A DNA stretch of 22,876 nt. Origin: a virus. A program made the position numbers and the translations under genes. The stretch spans positions 1 to 22,876 of the IMG/VR virus record IMGVR_UViG_3300021960_000549. The stretch is one strand, 5' to 3'. Of this stretch, positions 10,706-18,960 are shown piece after piece (position 1 is the first letter of the stretch; each line of letters starts with the position of its first letter). Under the pieces are notes generated by a model that saw only the letters and a program-made list of their open reading frames with translations, was not told the DNA's origin and ran no database searches.

Positions 10706-13492
10706 TTAAAACCCCGTTGCAACGTAATCAAACAACCGATCCACTGGCGTGCCGCCACTGTTGTAAAATGTGATCGTAAAGCCGGTTGCCGATTTGCTAG
10801 TTATACCATAATAATCGCCAGATTGCATATCCCCGACCGAAATTGAAACCGCGTTCAGTGCCTTAAATGGCGTTGTGAACGTGATAACCTTTGATCCCGC
10901 GCCACTTTGAATGTCATTCCCGCTTTGCGTTCTATCCGGCAAGCGCATTTCTGCGGTCAGTTCCTCAATGGCCGGTGTTTCTGCGCTGTCAGTGCTGGTC
11001 AGAACCGCCCTAAACCGCAACGCCCTTGCTGTATAGGTTCCAACTACAAACTGCCGGTAAGCAGTCCACGTCGGGCTGCCAGCGGGGTCGTCTTGCGTGG
11101 TGCTGACATATAAATCAACGTCAGTCGCGCCGCTTGCCGGTGTTCCAGTGTGCATAGATAGTTGCGAGACCTTCAAAACCGCGCTGGCTTGCGCCGTAAA
11201 TACCGCGCCAAGGTTGATGATGTTTGCAAAGTCATATGTGCCGCTGCTTGCAATAAAGCCAGCACCGGAACCACCGCCGAACAAGCCGGTTGCATCGTCA
11301 AAATTACCGGCAACGCTATCAAACAGATTGGTCGTATCCAGCCGCAGAACGTCATCGATCACAACGCAATCGGTCTTCGTGCCAAGAAAATCGCTGTGTT
11401 CTGACACTGTATCGGTCAAATTAAGCCCGTCAACTTGATCGACCAAAGCCACGCTGCTATCTGCATTGACGCTTTGCACGCCAAATTTGTTGACCGCCTT
11501 GATGAAATATGTGCCGGTTAGGGCTGGTGCGACAACAGTATTGGTCGGACGCGGCACTTTCTTGACGATTGTTTGCGCGTTGTTGTATGTCGCGCCGGTC
11601 AGCAATGGCGAATGCCGGATGACATAATGCGACAAATCTTGATCGGTTGATGCTGTCCAGCTTAAATCGGCGTTTTTGCCGATGATGTTGACGCTGAAAT
11701 TGGTCACGTCAGACGCAGCCGCAGCTTGCCCGACAATGGTATGATTAGCCGTTGCCCACGCAGACTTGACACCAAGCGCGTTGATTGACCTTGCGCGGAT
11801 GTTATAAGTGCCGCCGGACTGCACATTGACCAGCGTAAAGCGGTTGCCGGAACCTATGCCCAGTGACTTGTAAACTGTGTCTGTTGACAGCTTTGCTTGC
11901 ACCTCAAATTGCCGCGCATAGATGCTGGTGCTTTCAACGTCAGCGATCAGCACTGAAATAGCTTGCTGATTAAACAGTTCTAGCGTGTCAGATGGTGAAA
12001 TTGTAGGCGCGGGAATGTTGAATGGGTCTGGCAAGGTTGTATTGTCTTGAACAAAGGCAGTTTCTTCAGCGTTCCAAGTATAAACTGCGCTGTTTGTTTC
12101 GACTAATTGACAATCAACAGTTGCTTCAGTGCTGTTAAAATTTAATCGCCAGTTTACTACTTCAAACACTTTTTGCGTCCAACCCAGCCGCGCATTAGTG
12201 ATCATTACAGTGTCACCAACTTGAAACTGAAAAGCAGTCATTTTGAATTTAGCTTGAACACTAATTTGTTGCCGATTTTTGTATAGGATTTGCTTTGCAA
12301 TACGTTGCGCTCTTGCAGAATTGTCTGTAAATGGCAAATCAAAATTTAGATAACGGCGTTCACCGCCATCTTCGGTTTCAAACGTGCTGCTAGTGACCTC
12401 AGGATAATCTGTAGCTTGATAGTCGCTTTCTGGGCTAATGAACTGTCCTTTGATAGCGTTGAAGCTATCACGCGCCGAATTCGACGTGGTAACAAGAAGG
12501 CCACCAGCCAAATCATCTTCATCAAGCGTTACAGTTGGCGTGACATATGCGCCAGCCTTTAACGACCATTTGCCGTTGCTGTAATACAAAGACCCGCCCA
12601 ATGACGTCAGCATTTGCTCTAAATTGCTGCGCGGCGTGTTTTGCGTATCAATCACACCAGAAAAAACATATCTTTGTTGCGAACCGCCGCCAACTTTAGC
12701 AACGGTTTCTTCGCAAATATTAGCCGCAGCAATAAAGCTAGTATCATCAATTTCACTAGCACTTGCCCCAAGGCCATAGGTTGCATCGGTTAAATAATCG
12801 CGGATAACCAATGCTGGGTTTGAACTCCAAGAAGTTGATGCTGTACGCGGATCATAAACCTTTTTGCCAAGCACTTTTGCGCTAATATTTGGCACGCCTT
12901 GCGGAAATGCGTCTGGATCAAATTTTAATCGGCAATAGATATATGCTTGATCTGTCAATGTGTGGCTTGATGTCCAGCCAGACGTTGCCAAAAGGTCAGA
13001 TGGAATTGAGCCAGCATTGCCTTTTGTAATGCCGAAAATTTTAACTAAACCATCATATTTGTCTGGGCTTGAAACAACGCCAGTTCCAGAATTATAAGAT
13101 AAAATTTCATCATTAAAATAAAATGTTTGAAATTGCTGAATTTCGTGTGCGGCCAAGACGATAACCATATGCAAATATTCATCGTCATCAGTGGCTTCCA
13201 AAAAGACAATGGTGCCGCCAACCCGCGCAGTGCCATAAACTAATTTGCGTGTGCTGTTTGATGCTCTTGTTGTAATAGTTTTTGATTGGTCGATGCCACC
13301 ATTGCCACCACCGCCGATGTTCGGAATTTTTGGCTTTGGTGCAAGTGCAGATGCCGCTGCCGAAATAGCTAAATTCAATGCGAATGTTGACGCAACATAG
13401 GCGAAAGTTACCGTTGCAACGGTTCCGGCAATATAGGCAGAGCCTACTGTGGCTGCGGTTGCAACGGCTGCTGCGACTACTGCTGGTGGCAT
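10706..13492 (-). CDS. tail tip protein, lambda gpJ-like
   Basis: This 928-residue protein, the largest in the window, is the central tail tip or host specificity protein. An Ala- and Val-rich hydrophobic N-terminus (about residues 3-50) is followed by 'RKLVYGTARVGGTIVFLEA' (83-101), typical of the N-terminal part of J-like proteins. A long region up to about residue 450 corresponds to the phage-tail tip domain, and a fibronectin type III-like section follows (around 'NFSVNIIGKNADLSWTAS'). A C-terminal beta domain ends with 'FYNSGGTPVDRLFDYVATGF', which looks like a DUF2460-like or fibre-attachment end. GGAAGGTG precedes the ATG. It lies after the hydrolase-like gene and before the fibre, the standard tail gene order. 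Confidence 0.85.
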   Translation of the reverse strand: MPPAVVAAAVATAATVGSAYIAGTVATVTFAYVASTFALNLAISAAASALAPKPKIPNIGGGGNGGIDQSKTITTRASNSTRKLVYGTARVGGTIVFLEATDDDEYLHMVIVLAAHEIQQFQTFYFNDEILSYNSGTGVVSSPDKYDGLVKIFGITKGNAGSIPSDLLATSGWTSSHTLTDQAYIYCRLKFDPDAFPQGVPNISAKVLGKKVYDPRTASTSWSSNPALVIRDYLTDATYGLGASASEIDDTSFIAAANICEETVAKVGGGSQQRYVFSGVIDTQNTPRSNLEQMLTSLGGSLYYSNGKWSLKAGAYVTPTVTLDEDDLAGGLLVTTSNSARDSFNAIKGQFISPESDYQATDYPEVTSSTFETEDGGERRYLNFDLPFTDNSARAQRIAKQILYKNRQQISVQAKFKMTAFQFQVGDTVMITNARLGWTQKVFEVVNWRLNFNSTEATVDCQLVETNSAVYTWNAEETAFVQDNTTLPDPFNIPAPTISPSDTLELFNQQAISVLIADVESTSIYARQFEVQAKLSTDTVYKSLGIGSGNRFTLVNVQSGGTYNIRARSINALGVKSAWATANHTIVGQAAAASDVTNFSVNIIGKNADLSWTASTDQDLSHYVIRHSPLLTGATYNNAQTIVKKVPRPTNTVVAPALTGTYFIKAVNKFGVQSVNADSSVALVDQVDGLNLTDTVSEHSDFLGTKTDCVVIDDVLRLDTTNLFDSVAGNFDDATGLFGGGSGAGFIASSGTYDFANIINLGAVFTAQASAVLKVSQLSMHTGTPASGATDVDLYVSTTQDDPAGSPTWTAYRQFVVGTYTARALRFRAVLTSTDSAETPAIEELTAEMRLPDRTQSGNDIQSGAGSKVITFTTPFKALNAVSISVGDMQSGDYYGITSKSATGFTITFYNSGGTPVDRLFDYVATGF

Positions 13493-13493
13493 A

Positions 13494-13898
13494 TTACACC
13501 TTCCACGCTTTCTTGGCCGCGTTTAACGGCAGGAAAATTAAACCATCTTTGCTCATTGCGGCGACTTTATCACCGACCACCAATGATAACGCATCACCTA
13601 GCGGCGTGTCTATTAGTGCCACGTCGCCGCGCTGCGCTTTAAATGGCTCTATTTCGTCCAACCTAGACCCGACACTGGCCGCAAGATCGCCAAGCCCCAT
13701 TTTTACCAGAAACCTTGCAAAGCCTTTCTGTGATGAATATTGACCTATCCAGTCATCAAATCGTGACGACCCACAAATTGCTTTTTCGGCATATAAACAA
13801 AAATGACCGCAGTCGGCCTCGCCCCATTCAAACTTTTTGTGCCGCCATTCCTCGATATGATCGTTCAAGCGTGACGGCCAATCCTCTAACCGCCCCAT
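13494..13898 (-). CDS. DUF6950 / NlpC-P60-like tail protein
   Basis: The 134-residue protein has 'KFEWGEADCGHFCLYAEKAI' with C30 in the DCG context of the NlpC/P60-type cysteine peptidases, and a second half with 'AQRGDVALIDTPLGDALSLVVG' and 'DGLIFLPLNAAKKAWKV', the pattern of the DUF6950 group. The catalytic histidine expected in the GD...H segment is not obvious (it reads LSLVVG), so activity is uncertain. In lambda the K gene product holds the corresponding place. It lies between the tail-tip assembly gene (overlap 13 bases) and J. A role in local peptidoglycan opening or tip assembly is inferred. Confidence 0.6.
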   Translation of the reverse strand: MGRLEDWPSRLNDHIEEWRHKKFEWGEADCGHFCLYAEKAICGSSRFDDWIGQYSSQKGFARFLVKMGLGDLAASVGSRLDEIEPFKAQRGDVALIDTPLGDALSLVVGDKVAAMSKDGLIFLPLNAAKKAWKV

Positions 13899-14425
13899 TT
13901 TATAGATGCCTCCTGCAAAGAATTGACAAATTCAAAGCCTTTATCGTTAGCATCAAGGGCTTTTTGATCTTCGCTTGTCCAACGGCGCAATCGTGGTCGT
14001 TCCAAATCAATCAATCGACTTTCGGCAGTCAGTGTAATTGTGCAAGTTTCGCCCTCTTCGGCAATGCTCATCACATCCATTCGGCCGGAAAACACTTTAT
14101 AGCTGCTAACTGTGCCGCTGGTAATTGCCCCAAGGTGTATGTTTACAATGCGATATTTATAATTTTCAGTTAAAGCATATGATAAAATGCTGCTTGATAT
14201 GCCCGTCAGCGTCATTGAAACGCCCTTTGCGCCAATTTCTGCGGCCTCTTCAATAGCAGAAATCCCGATCAGCGTGCCGCCGCCAGTGTAAGTATTGCCG
14301 CCAAATGTCAAATCGCCATAGCCATTCCACAACCGTAAAGTGCCGCTGTCAAATTCAAGCTCAACTGCGACAAAACCAGTAAAGCTATCAGTGGCAAATT
14401 CTGATGGTACACCGCTGCGCGTCAT
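13886..14425 (-). CDS. distal tail protein, DUF2163-like
   Basis: The 179-residue protein has 'FVAVELEFDSGTLRLWNGYGDL' with 'TYTGGGTLIGISAIEE', then 'VSMTLTGISSSIL', and 'VFSGRMDVMSIAEEG' ending 'RLIDLERPRLRRWT'. I recognise this set from baseplate or tail-hub proteins of phages and gene transfer agents (DUF2163-like and lambda L position). It probably forms part of the ring at the tail tip that connects the tube with the J-like protein. It overlaps the upstream gene by ATGA and the downstream gene by 13 bases. Confidence 0.65.
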   Translation of the reverse strand: MTRSGVPSEFATDSFTGFVAVELEFDSGTLRLWNGYGDLTFGGNTYTGGGTLIGISAIEEAAEIGAKGVSMTLTGISSSILSYALTENYKYRIVNIHLGAITSGTVSSYKVFSGRMDVMSIAEEGETCTITLTAESRLIDLERPRLRRWTSEDQKALDANDKGFEFVNSLQEASIKWGG

Positions 14426-15051
14426 AGTGCTTCAACCGCTGCAAAGCTGATTGAATAAAAACCAGCGTTGTTAATTGTCCACGTTGCATCATTCGTCGCC
14501 AGCCGGAAAACGCCTTGTGCGCCGCTAACAACCACAGTTGCATTGTCTGCCGGTGATGAACGCAAATCCGGCCACAGGTTTAACGTAGCTTGACCGCTGC
14601 CGTTTGTGTCAACATCTTCTAGCACCTTATAAAGTCGCGCGGTTGCACCGCTGCCTAGCTGGATATAATCGCCAGCCTTCAAATAGCCGGAAGCAGACGC
14701 AGGAAGCCCGTCAATAGCCAACTCGTTACCAGTCTGGCTTGCACCATTAACAACCGGCGTGCCAGCCGCTGTGGCCGCTGATCCGCGTGGCGTTGCGGCA
14801 TTAGGATCGCCCAAAAGGAACGTGCCAAACTGACCACGCAACCGCAGCAAAAAGCTGTTCCAATATTCGCTGTCAGAACGTTTGACAGGCGGGATGCGGA
14901 TCGTTGCCGCCCAACGTGCGCCAGCGTGCCGAACAACTTGCTGCGAGAACGTGAATGGGCTTTCGCTAATTGACACAACGTCAGTCGCAGTAATTTCAAC
15001 CGCAGCAACGCCGGTCTGTGTCGGAAATGTGAGTGGATAAGTTTCAGCCAT
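14422..15051 (-). CDS. distal/minor tail protein, 209 aa
   Basis: The 209-residue protein begins 'YPLTFPTQTGVAAVEITATDVV' and has 'SPFTFSQQVVRHAGARWAA' plus 'SEYWNSFLLRLRGQFGTFLLGDPN'. This combination is common in tail genes just downstream of the tape measure in phages with this layout and probably is the distal tail protein or lambda M equivalent. A Gly- and Ala-rich insertion follows, and a beta C-terminal section ends 'GFYSISFAAVEAL'. It lies three bases downstream of the tape measure stop. Confidence 0.65.
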   Translation of the reverse strand: MAETYPLTFPTQTGVAAVEITATDVVSISESPFTFSQQVVRHAGARWAATIRIPPVKRSDSEYWNSFLLRLRGQFGTFLLGDPNAATPRGSAATAAGTPVVNGASQTGNELAIDGLPASASGYLKAGDYIQLGSGATARLYKVLEDVDTNGSGQATLNLWPDLRSSPADNATVVVSGAQGVFRLATNDATWTINNAGFYSISFAAVEAL

Positions 15052-15053
15052 AA

Positions 15054-16913
15054 CTATGCCCCAAATGCGCTGGCGAATGAACCACCGCGCCGCCTTGCGT
15101 CAATAACTGCCGCCTTCGATGCCTCTTGAATTTGCGGCAACATACCCATAACCTCTGCGCGTACTGTTTGCGATACGCCAGCCGATAGGTTAATGGTCTG
15201 ATTGACCACTACACCGCCGCCCATTTTGTCATTCGGGACAATCGTCCCGCTTTGATTTGGCACAAACATTTCTGCGCCGCGCTCACCAACAAGATAAGAT
15301 TTGCCAGCCGAAACAGAGCCACCATTAGCCCTAGCACCGCCAAATATTGCACTGCCAATTGTTTGCAAGAAATTACCGCCACTCATTGCTTGCGCCAGTG
15401 GCTGTGTAATGCTTTGTTGGATTTGGATGCGGATCAGATCGCTAATGATCGACCGCGCCATATTTTTAAACGCATCTTTTGCACTAGCAGCACCCATAGT
15501 CACATCAACAAGCGCATCTTCCAAAGATTTAACGCCACGCACCGCTGCATTGCCAAGCCCTTCTTTGACCTCATCGCCTTTCTCTTTTAATTTTTTTAAG
15601 GTTTCGGCAAATGTGTCAGCCTTTTCTTTTGTTGTTTCTAAATTAGGCATTAATGCCGCAAGCTGTGCGTCTAATGCAGCAATGGCTTGCCCCGTCAAAT
15701 GCGCCTCGTTTTTGTCTTTCTCAAGGCCAGCCTCAAGGCTGTCGAGATTAGGCAACAATTTATTAACTGCATCAGTGAGACCAGGGAACGCCTTCTCGGC
15801 CAGCTTCATTGACTCATCAGCCGCAAACTTTACTGCGTTAATAATCCTGTCAAGATTATCGGTCATTGACGCAATTACAGCAATTACAGTCAGCGTTCCA
15901 TACATCAACATTTTCTGTGCAGCGCGATACAATATCATAGCCTTTTGCGCTTTTAACAACGCACTGCCAAATTTAATAAACGCCAACGCTTGCCCAAGAA
16001 CGGCTTTAGCAAAAAGATAGGATGTTACGGCAATTAAACTGCGCCGTAAAAAGTCAATATTACGCGAAACAAAATCAGCCATTCTGCCGATATTTGTAAA
16101 TATAGATGGAATAAGGCGCACGCCGGACGCTAGGAATTGACCAATTGATGTTGCCAGCCCGTTACTGCTTTGCATCATATCGCCGAAAAATCTCGACACT
16201 TCGATCAACGCTTGATTAAAGCCAGCCTCGCCTATCGCCTTTTTGAAGGTGTCGAAATTATCGCCAAGATTTGAAAATGCGCCGTTTAAGGTTTTAGCTT
16301 GTTCTGCCATAGCACCGGCAAATTGCGTTTCACCCAACCCGACCAAATAGCCGGTAATAGCGTCTGCGCTTTTTTGCACTGTTGTCGTCATACCCTTAAA
16401 GGTAAACGAAACCTTGTCACCTTCTGTCTTGGCCTTGATACCAAATTCCTTTAGGCGTTCAAATTCTCCAACAGCCGCATCAGCCGCAGCCTCAACAAAC
16501 TGATCAAGGGATTTGCCTACGCCGGACGTAATGTTGCCAAACGCCACCATCGTTTTAATTGATGGCTTTAAACCAACGGCAATCAGCTTGTTAAAACTGC
16601 CAACAACTTCTTTTAATGCAAATGGTGTTTTGGCGGCAAACACTTGTAATATTTCAAATGCTTTTGACGCGCTTTCGGCTGACCCTAAAAACGTCTTTAG
16701 TGATGCTTCTAGTGACTGAAATTCTCTGTTTGTTTGAACAGTTGACTTGACCAAAAGGCCAAAGCCGGTTGCGCCAGCTAGGCCAGCAATGGCGGTCTGC
16801 ACGTTGAAAACCGCGCCTTTGATTTTGCCAAGGCTAGAACGCAAGCTGGCAAACGCTGTGCCGGTGTTATTCTTAGCGGTGATTGTGATCGGCAGATTAT
16901 TTTTCATTACCAT
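15054..16913 (-). CDS. tail tape measure protein
   Basis: The protein of about 619 residues sets the length of the tail and is packed in the tube before injection. It is helical, with a basic N-terminus, long amphipathic stretches and a hydrophobic segment near residues 290-355 that could form membrane helices during DNA entry. The last part (about 470-619) contains 'NMARSIISDLIRIQIQQSIT' and 'VGERGAEMFVPNQSGTIVP', matching the lambda-type tape measure C-terminal domain. By the usual 0.15 nm per residue the tail would be about 90 nm (inference). The ATG at 16913 is chosen because AGGG lies nine bases upstream; TTG at 16919 and ATG at 16907 are alternatives. Its start overlaps the end of the frameshifted G-T reading frame. 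Confidence 0.9.
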   Translation of the reverse strand: MVMKNNLPITITAKNNTGTAFASLRSSLGKIKGAVFNVQTAIAGLAGATGFGLLVKSTVQTNREFQSLEASLKTFLGSAESASKAFEILQVFAAKTPFALKEVVGSFNKLIAVGLKPSIKTMVAFGNITSGVGKSLDQFVEAAADAAVGEFERLKEFGIKAKTEGDKVSFTFKGMTTTVQKSADAITGYLVGLGETQFAGAMAEQAKTLNGAFSNLGDNFDTFKKAIGEAGFNQALIEVSRFFGDMMQSSNGLATSIGQFLASGVRLIPSIFTNIGRMADFVSRNIDFLRRSLIAVTSYLFAKAVLGQALAFIKFGSALLKAQKAMILYRAAQKMLMYGTLTVIAVIASMTDNLDRIINAVKFAADESMKLAEKAFPGLTDAVNKLLPNLDSLEAGLEKDKNEAHLTGQAIAALDAQLAALMPNLETTKEKADTFAETLKKLKEKGDEVKEGLGNAAVRGVKSLEDALVDVTMGAASAKDAFKNMARSIISDLIRIQIQQSITQPLAQAMSGGNFLQTIGSAIFGGARANGGSVSAGKSYLVGERGAEMFVPNQSGTIVPNDKMGGGVVVNQTINLSAGVSQTVRAEVMGMLPQIQEASKAAVIDARRRGGSFASAFGA

Positions 16914-17384
16914 TTTCAATCACCCTAAAATAAGCAAACCATTCGTTCAATTCATTTAGCGTCAATTCTTCAATTTCAGCCTGTGTCTTGTGAAGGCGAT
17001 CCGCCAAGGCCATCATATTCAGCCTTAACGGGTCGCCCTTTAGTTTTTTTCAGCGTACTCAATGCTTTCAACATCACCAAACATCTGCCCAGCAATATCA
17101 GCAATCAAGGCCACGCTGTCACCCATCAGAAACATTTTATCTTCAAGAGTGAACAATCGCTTGCCATCGGCATCTTCAGCTTTGCTAATAATCAAATCAA
17201 CCATACCGCTGATCGTCATATTGTTAAGAAAGTCTTTGTGCTTTCTTTGCAGCTTGTCGATGTCTCCGGCGGTAATGGCTCCAGAATAAATAACCAACGG
17301 CTGACCATCTTCGCCCCACTCATCAACTTTAATGACCTTCCGGTCGCGGTTACGCCTTGCGGCGATCTGTTCTCCCAAGCCCAT
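16897..17384 (-). CDS. tail assembly chaperone G-T, made by -1 frameshift
   Basis: If ribosomes slip back one base at A AAA AAC (17043-17049), the G-type protein (114 residues) is extended by 48 residues, beginning LKGDPLRL and ending at TAA 16897. The extension contains 'LADRLHKTQAEIEEL' and 'NELNEWFAYF', matching the T domain of lambda-like G-T proteins, where a helix with a TxxE motif precedes an 'ElxeWxAyf' helix. The extension has no good start of its own and fills the otherwise empty 126 bases between G and the tape measure. The fusion would bind the tape measure while the short form coats it during tail assembly. In lambda the ratio of the two forms is fixed by frameshift efficiency. 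Confidence 0.8.
17040..17384 (-). CDS. tail assembly chaperone G (unshifted form)
   Basis: The 114-residue protein starts MGLGEQIAARRNRDRKVIKV, has the beta strands 'PLVIYSGAITAGDIDKLQRK' and a helical part 'MVDLIISKAEDADGKRLFT', and ends in an acidic tail EYAEKN at TAA 17040-17042. Size, position between tail tube and tape measure, and the frameshift site at its last codons identify it as the lambda gpG counterpart. AAGGGG precedes its ATG. It prevents premature aggregation of tail components (known from lambda). Confidence 0.8.
   Translation of the reverse strand: MGLGEQIAARRNRDRKVIKVDEWGEDGQPLVIYSGAITAGDIDKLQRKHKDFLNNMTISGMVDLIISKAEDADGKRLFTLEDKMFLMGDSVALIADIAGQMFGDVESIEYAEKN
17043..17049 (-). 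promoter_or_regulatory. slippery heptamer A AAA AAC for -1 frameshifting
   Basis: Read on the minus strand in the G frame, the codons are GAA AAA AAC TAA. The heptamer A AAA AAC fits X XXY YYZ exactly, and the zero-frame stop comes directly behind it, favouring slippage. No strong downstream pseudoknot was identified by eye. Confidence 0.8.
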
Positions 17385-17395
17385 AATTTACCCCT

Positions 17396-17782
17396 TTAAA
17401 CGACAGTTTCAGTTAGACCACCAGTGCCTTGCAGCGAATAGGTAGCGGTGTTAATGCCATCAGATGTTACACCGATTGAACGGCTGGTGACAATCGCTGA
17501 ACCAGTCAATTGATGGTCGCCGGTTGTGTTGCCTTCCATCTGCAATTTCAGAACAACAGTATCGCCAGCGGTTACGTTGTTTTGCGCTGTGTCTGTGTCG
17601 TCAAAATATGTTTCAACAGTTGCGGTGAAATCTGTGAAGCTGGCTTTGTAAGTCTTTGAGGTATCGCCCATCACTGTATCTTCAATAGTGTCGGCAGTCT
17701 CATCAACAGAAAAGCTAATCACTTCAGCCATTACGTCTGTGCCGATTAGAACGACACCATCGTTTCCTTTAAAAGTAGCCAT
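17396..17782 (-). CDS. major tail (tube) protein
   Basis: The 128-residue protein begins MATFKGNDGVVLIGTDVMAE and contains 'SFSVDETADTIEDTVMGD' and 'SFTDFTATVETYFDDTDT', the beta-sandwich pattern of short tail tube subunits of siphophages. It ends 'GINTATYSLQGTGGLTETVV'. It lies between the tail terminator and chaperone genes, the lambda V position, and is compact, lacking the extra Ig-like domain of lambda gpV. Many copies polymerise into the tube around the tape measure. Confidence 0.85.
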   Translation of the reverse strand: MATFKGNDGVVLIGTDVMAEVISFSVDETADTIEDTVMGDTSKTYKASFTDFTATVETYFDDTDTAQNNVTAGDTVVLKLQMEGNTTGDHQLTGSAIVTSRSIGVTSDGINTATYSLQGTGGLTETVV

Positions 17783-17799
17783 CGTTTTAAGTTCCTTTT

Positions 17800-18243
17800 C
17801 TAAACGGCAGTTTCAACGTCATTTTCTTTGGTGCGGTATTGCACCGATATTGTAAACCGACCAACGGCCACCGGCTGTTCGCCATCGCCCGAATAGTCAG
17901 CCTCAAACGCAACAACCTGTGCATCTTTTGCCAGATTGTTTAGCGTTACATCAGCGGCAATGGCCTCTTCAACCTCAACCGCAATAGTGTCCAGCGCATT
18001 ATCATAATTCGCTGTGCCAATAACATATGCCTCAACGGCGACATCTAAAACCCGATTTACTGAACGCGCCAGCGTAATTGTATCAAATTCGGTCGCTTCG
18101 CTCTTGGTAAAAATACATAAAGCTGGCAACTTTGTCTGTTCTAGCGGAAAGATACGGCTGCGGAATACGTTGCTGCCGGTTGTGGTCAATCCCGTCAATG
18201 TCGTCACGATCTGGTCGCGGATTTGCTGCCGGACGTGTGCCAT
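17800..18243 (-). CDS. tail terminator protein, lambda gpU-like
   Basis: The 147-residue protein begins MAHVRQQIRDQIVTTLTGL and has 'RIFPLEQTKLPALCIFT', 'RVLDVAVEAYV' and 'AVGRFTISVQYRT'. This is the pattern of the tail terminator family (gpU-like), which caps the tube and joins it to the head. The start overlaps the upstream stop as TAATG (18243). In lambda, gene Z lies between FII and U; here the head-tail joining gene is directly adjacent. Confidence 0.75.
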   Translation of the reverse strand: MAHVRQQIRDQIVTTLTGLTTTGSNVFRSRIFPLEQTKLPALCIFTKSEATEFDTITLARSVNRVLDVAVEAYVIGTANYDNALDTIAVEVEEAIAADVTLNNLAKDAQVVAFEADYSGDGEQPVAVGRFTISVQYRTKENDVETAV

Positions 18244-18539
18244 TATTGTTTTTCCAATACCAGCGTGGTCATACCAGTGCCGTCATCCTGCACAATCCGC
18301 ATCGTATAGGCCACCGCGTTGATCGTAATAGTGTCGCCTTCAGCGGCTGTGCTAACGTCTGCGGTGCGGCAAACAAATCGCGGTTGTTGTAATGCAAAGC
18401 CAACGCCCCCACCAGCGTCAACCTCGACAAAATCATTATCAAAGATGCCGTTAATCGTGGTCGCATTATAGGTCGCAGCAACCCCGAAATCATCAACGCC
18501 AACAAAAATGGCGCGGTCATCTGCGGTTTCGACTGCCAT
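18243..18539 (-). CDS. head-tail joining protein, FII-like
   Basis: The 98-residue protein has 'FGVAATYNATTINGIFDNDFVEVD', 'PRFVCRTADVSTAAEGDTITI' and 'YTMRIVQDDGTGMTTLVLEKQ'. These match the small beta-barrel head-tail joining proteins of the lambda FII type that complete the head and receive the tail. It is coupled to both neighbours by TAATG overlaps. The assignment rests on position and pattern. Confidence 0.7.
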   Translation of the reverse strand: MAVETADDRAIFVGVDDFGVAATYNATTINGIFDNDFVEVDAGGGVGFALQQPRFVCRTADVSTAAEGDTITINAVAYTMRIVQDDGTGMTTLVLEKQ

Positions 18540-18730
18540 TAGTCGGCATCCTCATCAGCAACTTTAGCCACTTTAGTCACTTTAGCTGACCATAGCTTTG
18601 CATAACCGCGATCAATCAGCTTGTTTGCTTCATCTTCACGCACATCGTGATCTTCGCCCTCAAGCATAATGCCGACTGAACCCGCTTGGCAGTCTTTTAG
18701 CGTTGTGATTTTGATCAGTTTTGTTGTCAT
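18539..18730 (-). CDS. small head-region protein with KV repeat tail
   Basis: The 63-residue protein reads 'IMLEGEDHDVREDEANKLIDRGYAKLW' in its core and ends in KVTKVAKVADEDAD. The core aligns with 'VVGDIVEVTENVGFDLVNTGKVEVY' of the next gene upstream, so the two small genes are probably related (same spacing of V, E, L and G residues). Such proteins are common after phage capsid genes and their function is not known. The basic C-terminal repeat is encoded by three tandem 9-base units at 18561-18587. Confidence 0.55.
   Translation of the reverse strand: MTTKLIKITTLKDCQAGSVGIMLEGEDHDVREDEANKLIDRGYAKLWSAKVTKVAKVADEDAD
18561..18587. repeat. three tandem 9-bp units (ACTTTAGYY)
   Basis: Three consecutive copies of ACTTTAG plus two variable bases lie in frame near the end of the 63-aa gene and encode the KVT/KVA/KVA tail. 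Such a repeat can change in copy number by slippage without shifting the frame. Confidence 0.7.
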
Positions 18731-18939
18731 TTTTTCTTTGTGTTCCGTTTAATAAGGCTAGACGCTGATTTTTTTGTTAGGCCAATTGCCCGATCAGTGA
18801 TGCCTTGCTTTTCTTCATACACCTCAACCTTGCCAGTATTGACCAGATCAAACCCCACGTTTTCAGTAACCTCGACGATATCGCCAACAACGTGCGCTTT
18901 ACCGCCGATCAGAATATTCCGCTTGCATTTGATTTTCAT
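18727..18939 (-). CDS. small head-region protein with basic tail
   Basis: The 70-residue protein begins MKIKCKRNILIGGKAHVVGD, followed by 'IVEVTENVGFDLVNTGKVEV' and a lysine-rich C-terminus (SSLIKRNTKKK). The first part looks like a short beta domain found in many phage head regions. It seems related to the next gene. GGGGG on the minus strand provides the ribosome binding site, next to a CCCTATAGGG palindrome (18947-18956). The function is unknown. Confidence 0.55.
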   Translation of the reverse strand: MKIKCKRNILIGGKAHVVGDIVEVTENVGFDLVNTGKVEVYEEKQGITDRAIGLTKKSASSLIKRNTKKK

Positions 18940-18960
18940 ATTAGCCCCCTATAGGGTGAA

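Noticed and set aside
14141-14160. TTTACA box within the DUF2163-like gene
   Set aside because: It has no partner arm nor a TAxxxT box at 17 bases in a sensible place, so it is considered a chance match to the early promoter element.
15301-16020. 239-codon open frame on the plus strand
   Set aside because: It is antisense to the tape measure gene. Ala- and Ser-rich composition is what the complement of a helical, Ala/Leu/Lys-rich gene gives.
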